This document shows, piece after piece, positions 4,672-9,834 of a DNA stretch of 9,834 nt. Below the pieces are notes generated by a model. It was not told the DNA's origin and searched no databases. It saw only the letters and a program-made list of their open reading frames with translations. Within the stretch, counting starts at the first letter, position 1. Every line of letters starts with the position of its first letter. Origin of the DNA: an uncultured Nitrosomonadales bacterium (GTDB lineage Bacteria > Pseudomonadota > Gammaproteobacteria > Burkholderiales > Gallionellaceae); contig CAIZNF010000024.1 in assembly GCA_903934275.1 (NCBI GenBank), positions 1-9,834 on the forward strand. The letters run 5' to 3'. The position numbers were made by a program, and so were the translations under genes.

Positions 4672-6269
4672 ATAACATGGCCTCCTCCTTGCTGCAACTC
4701 TCTTCCATCGGCAAACAGTTCGGCGGATTGAGCGCGCTGTCCGATGTGTCGCTGCATATCCGGCGCGGCGAAATTTACGGCCTGATCGGTCCGAACGGCG
4801 CGGGCAAAACCACGCTGTTCAATGTCATCACCGGGCTGTATCAGGCGAACGCGGGCGAATTCCAGTTCGATGGCAAGGGCTATAAAACCTGTAAGCCACA
4901 CGTATTGGCGCAGGCCGGCATTGCGCGCACCTTCCAGAATATCCGCCTGTTCGCCAATCTGACCGCGCTGGAAAACGTGATGATCGGTCGCCATCTGCGC
5001 AGCCGTGCCGGGGTATTCGGCGCGCTGCTGCGCAACCGGGCCACGCGCAACGAGGAGCGCGCCATCGCCAAGCGCGCCCATGAGTTGCTGCTTTACGTGG
5101 GCATCGATAAACCCGGCCAGACGCTGGCCAAGCATCTTTCCTATGGAGAGCAAAGGCGGTTGGAAATCGCCCGCGCGCTGGCGACCGATCCGCTGTTGCT
5201 GGCGCTCGACGAACCGGCGGCGGGCATGAATGCCACCGAAACCGAGAGCCTCAAAGCGCTGTTGCAGACCATCCGCGCCAGCGGCATCACCGTGCTGCTC
5301 ATCGAGCACGATGTCAAGCTCATCATGGGGCTGTGCGATCGCGTCGCGGTGCTTGATTACGGCAAAAAGATTGCCGAGGGCGTGCCCGACGAAGTACGTA
5401 AGAACTCCGCCGTGATCGAGGCCTATCTGGGAACAGAAGCCCCTCTCCCCTCCGTGGGAGATAACCAGCGACTTGGCTGCGGTTCTTTGCAGCCTAGTCG
5501 AATGGCTAGTAGTTCCCCTCAGGGGTTGGGGAGAGGGGCGGCTATGGCTGAAGCCCATCACCCCTTGCTCGAAGTCCGCAACTTGCAAGTCGCCTACGGC
5601 GGCATCCATGCGGTGAAGGGCATCGACCTGCATATCGGGCCGGGTGAACTGGTCGCGCTGATCGGCAGCAACGGCGCGGGGAAAACCACCACGCTGAAAA
5701 CGCTGGCCGGTTTGCTTCATCCCGCCAGCGGGCAGATCCAATACGATGGCAACAGCCTGAACGATGTCGCGACCCACCGGCGCGTGGCGATGGGCATCGC
5801 TCTGGTTCCGGAAGGGCGCGGCGTATTTGCGCGGCTCACTGTCGCGGAAAACCTGCTGATGGGCGCATACAGCCGCAACGATCAACATGAAATCGCCACC
5901 GATCTGGAGCACATGTACACCTTATTTCCGCGCCTTGCCGAGCGCAAGGATCAGCTTGCCGGAACGCTCTCCGGCGGCGAACAGCAAATGGTCGCGATGG
6001 CGCGCGCACTGATGAGCCGCCCGCGCCTGCTGATGCTGGACGAACCCAGCATGGGGCTGGCGCCGCTGATGGTGCAAAAGATTTTCGAAACCATCCGCGA
6101 CATCGCGGCGCTCGGCATGAGCATCTTGCTGGTCGAGCAAAATGCCAGGCTCGCTTTGCAAGCCGCCAACCGTGGCTACGTAATGGAAAGCGGCACAATC
6201 ACCTTGTCCGGCGCATCGAGCGAATTGCTGGGTAGTGATGCTGTGCAGCGCGCATATTTGGGCGGATAA
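4668..6269 (+). CDS. livGF: LivG-LivF double ATPase fused in frame through a repeat-derived linker
   Basis: This 533-residue ORF contains both ATPases of the Liv importer, normally two proteins. The LivG half (about 1-257) has Walker A GPNGAGKTT (41-49), Q-loop Q90, signature LSYGEQ (157-162), Walker B LLLALDEP (176-183) and switch H214, ending in the usual AYLGTE. The LivF half (293-533) has Walker A GSNGAGKTT (333-341), signature LSGGEQQ (434-440), Walker B LLMLDEP (454-460) and VEQN (489-492), where Gln replaces the switch His as is usual in LivF. The linker (about 258-292) is low in recognisable structure and is encoded by the palindrome at 5440-5538. An ATG at 5544 (MAEAHHPLLEV), five bases after a GGGGAGAGGGG sequence, could start LivF alone. 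The start overlaps livM by four bases; M4 at 4677 is an alternative start. ATP hydrolysis here drives uptake through LivHM. Confidence 0.88.
   Translation: MNNMASSLLQLSSIGKQFGGLSALSDVSLHIRRGEIYGLIGPNGAGKTTLFNVITGLYQANAGEFQFDGKGYKTCKPHVLAQAGIARTFQNIRLFANLTALENVMIGRHLRSRAGVFGALLRNRATRNEERAIAKRAHELLLYVGIDKPGQTLAKHLSYGEQRRLEIARALATDPLLLALDEPAAGMNATETESLKALLQTIRASGITVLLIEHDVKLIMGLCDRVAVLDYGKKIAEGVPDEVRKNSAVIEAYLGTEAPLPSVGDNQRLGCGSLQPSRMASSSPQGLGRGAAMAEAHHPLLEVRNLQVAYGGIHAVKGIDLHIGPGELVALIGSNGAGKTTTLKTLAGLLHPASGQIQYDGNSLNDVATHRRVAMGIALVPEGRGVFARLTVAENLLMGAYSRNDQHEIATDLEHMYTLFPRLAERKDQLAGTLSGGEQQMVAMARALMSRPRLLMLDEPSMGLAPLMVQKIFETIRDIAALGMSILLVEQNARLALQAANRGYVMESGTITLSGASSELLGSDAVQRAYLGG
5440..5538. 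repeat. Palindromic repeat embedded in frame between livG and livF
   Basis: Perfect 11-base arms CCCCTCTCCCC (5440-5450) and GGGGAGAGGGG (5528-5538) enclose a second stem, CGACTTGGCTGC (5469-5480) with GCAGCCTAGTCG (5489-5500), which matches at 11 of 12 positions around an 8-base loop. The span is 99 bases, exactly 33 codons, with no stop in the liv frame. Arms of the CCCTCTCCC/GGGAGAGGG kind are common in proteobacterial intergenic repeats. The right arm doubles as a Shine-Dalgarno sequence for the ATG at 5544. Confidence 0.85.
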
Positions 6270-6287
6270 ACCCCATTTGCACTTGAG

Positions 6288-6333
6288 CCGGATATAATTC
6301 GGCAACACAAATTGCGATACCGGAAATAATTCG
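6288..6333 (+). promoter_or_regulatory. Two 14-base direct repeats upstream of the AsmA-like gene
   Basis: CCGGATATAATTCG (6288-6301) and CCGGAAATAATTCG (6320-6333) match at 13 of 14 positions and start 32 bases apart, close to three DNA turns, so both would face the same side of the helix. The first contains a perfect TATAAT (6293-6298), but I find no good -35 box at the right distance from it. They may be paired regulator sites, an activator-dependent promoter, or a small local duplication. They lie 71-116 bases before the AsmA-like start. Confidence 0.4.
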
Positions 6334-6403
6334 ATTTTGTACATAGACGTGCTGGAGTAAGCCGCACTATTTCAGCACATACATCACTGAGGGAGATTAA
6401 GCC

Positions 6404-7120
6404 ATGACAAAAAATAGCATGATAAAAAAAGGACTGATTGCTTTTGCGCTCGCCGTGTCACTGTTTTTAGGTGTGGCATTTTTTTTACGCGGCTCGCTGG
6501 ATGGTTTGGTCAAAAATGCCATCGAACACTATGGAAGTGCCATGACAGGAGCAAGCGTCAAAGTTGGTGCGGTGGAAATTCGCACGACCGATGGACAGAG
6601 CATCATCCGTGATCTGGAGATCGGCAATCCGGCCGGATTCAAGACTGCGCACGCGCTCAAAGTGGGCAAGATCGATGTAGTGGTGGATATGAGCACACTG
6701 ACCACAGATGTCATCGTGATACGCAAAATTATCATCGCCGCCCCCAACGTAATCTATGAAAAGGGCGAAACGATGACCAACTTCGATGCGCTCCAGAAAA
6801 GCATCGCCAATTACCTTGGCCCTGCAAAGCCCGAAGAAAATAATGCTGGCGGCAAAAAATTCATCGTCGAACAACTGGTTATCCGCGACGCGAAAGCAGA
6901 AGCCAGCGCGCCTATTCTCGCAGGAAAGACCATAGCCGTGCCTTTGCCGGACATTGTCCTCAAAGATATTGGCAAAGCAAAGGGCGGTGTCACTGCTGGT
7001 GAGCTTGGGCAAACCATTGCCACCGCGCTCAAGCAAAAACTTACCGCTGGCTTCAGTTTCGACAGTTTGGGAGCCGCTGCCGGCAAAGTGGGGAGTGCAA
7101 TCAAAGGGCTGTTCAAATAG
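6404..7120 (+). CDS. Membrane-anchored AsmA-like protein
   Basis: This 238-residue protein has one N-terminal membrane segment (about residues 9-28) after a basic start, with the rest exported to the periplasm. The region GASVKVGAVEIRTTDGQSIIRDLEIGNPAGF (about 49-79) and the following alternating hydrophobic/polar beta-rich stretch to VIYEKG resemble the N-terminal repeats of AsmA/DUF748-type proteins, which in large members form lipid-transfer grooves between the membranes. This copy is short, with one such module, a second partial one (KKFIVEQLVIRDAKAEAS, about 151-168) and an Ala/Gly/Lys amphipathic C-terminal helix (SLGAAAGKVGSAIKGLFK). Its own function is unknown. The start is well supported by GAGGGAG at 6389-6395, eight bases before the ATG. 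It lies 134 bases after livGF, probably as a separate unit. The family assignment is by motif feel only. Confidence 0.7.
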   Translation: MTKNSMIKKGLIAFALAVSLFLGVAFFLRGSLDGLVKNAIEHYGSAMTGASVKVGAVEIRTTDGQSIIRDLEIGNPAGFKTAHALKVGKIDVVVDMSTLTTDVIVIRKIIIAAPNVIYEKGETMTNFDALQKSIANYLGPAKPEENNAGGKKFIVEQLVIRDAKAEASAPILAGKTIAVPLPDIVLKDIGKAKGGVTAGELGQTIATALKQKLTAGFSFDSLGAAAGKVGSAIKGLFK

Positions 7121-7130
7121 GGTTAGAAAA

Positions 7131-7276
7131 AGCAGTTGTCCGCAGATTACGCAGATTTTCGCCGATTAAACAACAAATAACATTGGGTCGCCGACCCACC
7201 TATCTGGTGAGAAGATATATATCCGCAACCTACTGAAAATCTGCGTTAATCTGCGTAATCTGCTGATCGAACTGCT
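7131..7276. repeat. Palindromic repeat with GCAGATTACGCAGATT arms between convergent genes
   Basis: The left arm (7131-7160) runs from AGCAGTT through GCAGATTACGCAGATTTTC. The right arm (7235-7276) reads GAAAATCTGCG, TTAATCTGCG, TAATCTGC and ends AACTGCT. The arms are inverted copies, except that the right one carries an extra TTAATCTGCG unit. The ATCTGCG unit thus recurs with a 10-base period. A small hairpin GGGTC/GACCC (7185-7197) sits inside. The element is bordered by AAAAA on the left and TTTTT on the right (7278-7282), so it could also serve as a two-way transcript end for the AsmA-like gene and parA. Repeats of this kind are common in bacterial intergenic DNA. Confidence 0.75.
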
Positions 7277-7351
7277 GTTTTTGGGATGAATGAGATATCG
7301 GAGGGCGATGCGGTCGCGCCCTACTCATGTGGTGTCAATTTTAGAGACTCC

Positions 7352-7966
7352 TCAATCCTTCTCCAACCAGTCCTGCAAAAAGGCCCATTGCTCAATGTCG
7401 CGTTCTGCCAAATGGAGTGGCAGATCAAACAGCGATTTCCCCTCAAATGCGGCATTTACATACACCTGTGTTTCGCGCAGGCAGGCCAATATCGGCAGGT
7501 CAAGCGTGGAAAGAAAATGCTCCAGCGCCCATGCTGCCTTGGTGCGCATCTCCATACGCATACCGACTATGCCGACTTGGCACTTGTTTTTGCGCACTGC
7601 CTTTTCATCGGCAAGCGCTTGCAGAAAGTCGCGGCTGGCATGCAGATCGAACAGTGAGGGCGCGATCGGTACGATGATTTTGCTGGCCAGCTTGACGGCA
7701 TGATCGAGGTTCTTGCCATGCAGCCCGGCGGGCGAATCAATCACCAGCCAATCGTTGGGGCGGTCATGATTTTTTGGGGAATCGAGCGCGCGTATCAGCG
7801 GGAGATCGGCGGGGCGTGTGGCAAGCCATAATGCGGAGGATTGTTGCCGGTCCAGATCGAGCATCGCCACACGCTGGCCGTGATTGGCCAAATAGCCGGC
7901 GATGTTGACCGACAGCGTGCTTTTGCCGCTACCGCCCTTCGGATTCGCAATCAGAATAGTTTTCAT
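7352..7966 (-). CDS. Orphan ParA/MinD-family ATPase
   Basis: This 204-residue P-loop ATPase has a deviant Walker A, KGGSGKST (residues 10-17), with the signature lysine K10 and catalytic K15, a switch region MLDLDRQQSSALW (35-47) and Walker B WLVIDSPAG (73-81). The C-terminal NAAFEGKSLFDLP (171-183) is typical of small ParA proteins. Such ATPases dimerise on ATP, bind DNA or membrane, and position a cargo (plasmid, chromosome, protein complex). No parB or centromere-like array is nearby, so the cargo is unknown. I chose the ATG at 7964-7966 because MKTILIANPKGG matches family starts and a GGCGGGGG sequence precedes it; upstream TTG adds nine residues. It begins 33 bases after the stop of the YjgR-type gene and is probably co-transcribed with it. 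Confidence 0.88.
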   Translation of the reverse strand: MKTILIANPKGGSGKSTLSVNIAGYLANHGQRVAMLDLDRQQSSALWLATRPADLPLIRALDSPKNHDRPNDWLVIDSPAGLHGKNLDHAVKLASKIIVPIAPSLFDLHASRDFLQALADEKAVRKNKCQVGIVGMRMEMRTKAAWALEHFLSTLDLPILACLRETQVYVNAAFEGKSLFDLPLHLAERDIEQWAFLQDWLEKD

Positions 7967-7999
7967 TTCACCCCCGCCTTTTCCGTGAACCAATAAACC

Positions 8000-9556
8000 C
8001 TACCTGCGCCCTCCCAGCAACGACCCCAGCACACCGCGAATAATCTCCCGCCCGACTGCTGAGCCGATGGAGCGCGCGGCGCTTTTGACGATGGTTTCGC
8101 CGATGCCTTGCTGGTTGGTCGCGCGACTACCCCTGTTAGCATTGCCACCGCTATTATTTCCCCCTCCACTATTGCTCCCGCCGATATTACCGAAGATGCC
8201 GCCCAACATGTCGCTAAAACTACCGCCGCTGGTGGGCGCTGGCGCGGATTGCGATGTTGCGCCCTCAGCCTGTTTTCCGTCGACGCGCCCCTTGAGAATT
8301 TCGTATGCCGATTCGCGGTCAACCTCCTTTTCATAATGTCCGGCGAGCAGCGAACCTTGCATGATGGCCTTGCGCTCGGTATCGCTGATCGGGCCGATCT
8401 GCGCCTGCGGCGGCACGATGAAAGCGCGCTCGACGATGCCCGGCGTGCCGTTTTCATCGAGGCAGGAGATCAGCGCTTCGCCGACACCGAGTTCGGTGAT
8501 GATGCTCGCCTCGTCCAGCGCCGGATTGTCACGCATGGTTTCGGCGGCGGCCTTCACGGCTTTCTGGTCGCGCGGGCTGAAAGCGCGCAGGGCATGCTGC
8601 ACGCGGTTGCCGAGCTGTCCGAGTACTTTGTCCGGCACGTCGGCGGGGTTCTGCGTGACAAAATACACACCTACGCCTTTGGAGCGAATCAGGCGCACCA
8701 CCTGCTCGATTTTATCGAGCAGCACGGCGGGCGCGTCGTTGAACAGCAGATGCGCTTCATCGAAGAAAAAAACCAGTTTTGGTTTGGCGAGATCGCCGGC
8801 TTCAGGCAGGTTCTCGAATAGTTCGGCGAGCAACCACAGTAGCATGGTGGAATATACTTTGGGCGAAGTCATCAGTTTGTCGGCGGCGAGGATGTTGATC
8901 ATGCCGCAGCCGTCTTCGCCAGTCTGCATCAGGTCGGCGATATTGAGCATCGGCTCACCAAACAATTTGTCGCCGCCCTGTGTCTCTATTTGCAGCAGGC
9001 CGCGCTGAATCGCGCCGATGCTGGCGGTGGAGATGTTGCCGTATTCGGTGGTGTAGTCGGCGGAGTTTTCGCCCACGCTCTGCACCATCGCGCGCAGGTC
9101 TTTCATGTCGAGCAGCAGCAGACCGTTGTCGTCGGCGATCTTGAATACCAGCGCGAGCACGCCTTGCTGCACCTCGTTGAGATTCAGCATGCGCCCGATC
9201 AGCAGCGGCCCCATATCCGAAATGGTGGCGCGTAACGGGTGCCCCATCGCGCCGAACACATCCCAGAACGTCACCGGGAATGAACGATGAGAAAAGTCTT
9301 CCAGCTTGAGTTGTTTTATGCGCGCGGCAACCTTGGCATTGCCGCCGCCCGCCTTGCTGATGCCGGACAAATCACCCTTGATGTCGGAGAGGAACACCGG
9401 CACGCCGATGCGGCTGAACGCTTCCGCCAGAGTTTGCAGCGTGACGGTTTTACCGGTCCCGGTCGCGCCGGTGATCAGCCCGTGGCGGTTGGCCATGTGC
9501 GGCAGCAGGTAAAGCTCTTGTTGGTTATTTTTGGCAATCAGTAGAGGTTCTGTCAT
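8000..9556 (-). CDS. yjgR: YjgR-type HerA/FtsK-superfamily ATPase (DUF853)
   Basis: This 518-residue cytoplasmic ATPase is similar in size and layout to E. coli YjgR (about 500). It has Walker A GATGTGKT (residues 30-37), IKGDLSG (59-65), Walker [13 protein letters not shown] (261-272), sensor [10 protein letters not shown] (299-308), and an arginine-rich segment [15 protein letters not shown] (316-330). A Gly/Asn/Ser/Ala-rich low-complexity linker (about 434-482) leads to a conserved C-terminal tail [20 protein letters not shown]. HerA relatives form hexameric rings that move DNA, but the role of this branch is not established. I chose the ATG at 9554-9556 ([11 protein letters not shown]) by family; no good ribosome site is visible. 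Longer starts (ATG at 9616, or further up) would approach or overlap yebC. It is the first gene of a likely operon with the ParA ATPase. Confidence 0.88.
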   Translation of the reverse strand: MTEPLLIAKNNQQELYLLPHMANRHGLITGATGTGKTVTLQTLAEAFSRIGVPVFLSDIKGDLSGISKAGGGNAKVAARIKQLKLEDFSHRSFPVTFWDVFGAMGHPLRATISDMGPLLIGRMLNLNEVQQGVLALVFKIADDNGLLLLDMKDLRAMVQSVGENSADYTTEYGNISTASIGAIQRGLLQIETQGGDKLFGEPMLNIADLMQTGEDGCGMINILAADKLMTSPKVYSTMLLWLLAELFENLPEAGDLAKPKLVFFFDEAHLLFNDAPAVLLDKIEQVVRLIRSKGVGVYFVTQNPADVPDKVLGQLGNRVQHALRAFSPRDQKAVKAAAETMRDNPALDEASIITELGVGEALISCLDENGTPGIVERAFIVPPQAQIGPISDTERKAIMQGSLLAGHYEKEVDRESAYEILKGRVDGKQAEGATSQSAPAPTSGGSFSDMLGGIFGNIGGSNSGGGNNSGGNANRGSRATNQQGIGETIVKSAARSIGSAVGREIIRGVLGSLLGGRR

Positions 9557-9641
9557 GGCGGTCTGGCTTTGGTTGGCATGCTTGGTATTGGGATAACGCA
9601 GTGGAAATGATACCATCACGGAACATTTTTCGGAGGTAAGT
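9557..9641. promoter_or_regulatory. Divergent yjgR/yebC intergenic region
   Basis: These 85 bases must hold the starts of both divergent transcripts. I see no strong promoter. For yebC a weak pair is TTGGTA (9582-9587) and AATGAT (9606-9611) with an 18-base spacer. A short inverted repeat TGGTAT (9583-9588) with ATACCA (9610-9615) overlaps it. For yjgR nothing convincing was found. The yebC ribosome site GGAGG is at 9632-9636. Confidence 0.3.
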
Positions 9642-9834
9642 ATGGCCGGGCATAGCAAGTGGGCAAACATTCAACACCGCAAGGGCAAGCAGGACGTCAA
9701 GCGCGGCAAAATCTTCACGCGCCTGATCAAGGAAATCACCGTCGCGGCGCGCATGGGCGGCGGCGATCCAGGAATTAATCCGCGCCTGCGCCTGGCGGTC
9801 GAAAAGGCGCGCGAGAACAACATGCCGAAAGATA
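9642..9834 (+). CDS. yebC: YebC/PmpR-family protein, 5' part only
   Basis: The first 64 residues are present and the gene runs off the window. [21 protein letters not shown] is the diagnostic YebC N-terminus, followed by [43 protein letters not shown], which matches the first helical domain of the family. Full-length members are about 240-250 residues. The family has been described as DNA-binding transcriptional regulators, and some members have been linked to translation of difficult (proline-rich) sequences. In many proteobacteria yebC precedes ruvC; whether it does so here lies beyond the window. GGAGG at 9632-9636 is an excellent ribosome site, five bases before the ATG. Confidence 0.95.
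   Translation, partial: MAGHSKWANIQHRKGKQDVKRGKIFTRLIKEITVAARMGGGDPGINPRLRLAVEKARENNMPKD

Noticed and set aside
4152..5912. A 586-codon open frame on the minus strand across livM and livGF
   Set aside because: It is the antisense shadow of GC-rich liv genes with clear family motifs on the plus strand. Its translation is His/Arg/Gln-rich without domain logic, and part of it reads through the palindromic repeat.
6132..6143. Loss of the switch histidine in the LivF half (VEQN)
   Set aside because: Gln at this place is the usual state in LivF proteins, so it is not a defect.
7303..7321. GGGCG/CGCCC hairpin near the end of parA as its terminator
   Set aside because: The stem is five base pairs with a 9-base loop and there is no T-run in the direction of parA transcription.
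7352..7966. A plasmid or chromosome ParABS partition locus
   Set aside because: No ParB gene and no array of centromere-like sites is present. The ATPase is small and lacks an N-terminal DNA-binding extension.
8000..9556. A HerA-based antiphage system
   Set aside because: HerA ATPases occur in defence pairs with Sir2 or DUF4297 nucleases, but this protein looks like housekeeping YjgR/DUF853 and no nuclease or other effector gene is beside it.
1..9834. CRISPR array, tRNA/rRNA genes, insertion sequence or integrase
   Set aside because: No regularly spaced direct repeats, cloverleaf-like sequence, rRNA segment, transposase or recombinase motif was seen on either strand.

Overview
The window looks like a chromosomal segment of a moderately GC-rich betaproteobacterium. 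This is inferred from the LivK/H/M/G/F protein types, a small c-551-type cytochrome, an AsmA-like exported protein, a YjgR/HerA-type ATPase beside yebC, and several palindromic intergenic repeats of kinds common in beta- and gammaproteobacteria. A Nitrosomonadales/Gallionellaceae-like source is plausible, but nothing in the sequence proves it.

Layout. Positions 1-395 hold two very small, unrecognised membrane-protein ORFs in tandem. Positions 396-699 are a gene-poor stretch that ends in a good sigma70-type promoter whose -10 box lies inside a perfect dyad. Positions 700-1020 encode a periplasmic monohaem cytochrome c, closed by a strong intrinsic terminator. A second good promoter, again with a dyad inside it, then opens a branched-chain amino acid ABC-transporter operon (1148-6269): substrate-binding lipoprotein LivK, permeases LivH and LivM, and one polypeptide carrying both ATPases, LivG and LivF. 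A stand-alone gene for a membrane-anchored AsmA-like protein follows (6404-7120). On the opposite strand, a YjgR-type HerA/FtsK-superfamily ATPase (8000-9556) is followed by an orphan ParA-type ATPase (7352-7966), probably as one transcript. The yebC gene starts divergently at 9642 and runs off the window.

How the genes work together. LivK would capture a branched-chain amino acid or similar small ligand outside the inner membrane. LivH and LivM form the channel, and the LivG-LivF protein powers it. The gene order and a 4-base livM/livG overlap support one operon. The cytochrome is a separate transcription unit that probably carries electrons in the periplasm.

The most unusual feature is structural. 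Palindromic repeat elements sit at three of the four liv gene junctions: livK/livH, livH/livM and livG/livF. The element at livG/livF is 99 bases between the outer ends of its arms (33 codons) and is open in frame, so the two ATPases are joined through a repeat-derived linker. The same element also supplies a Shine-Dalgarno sequence for the natural LivF start. A fourth, different repeat lies between the convergent AsmA-like and parA genes. I see no clear mobile element, CRISPR array, RNA gene or recognised defence system.
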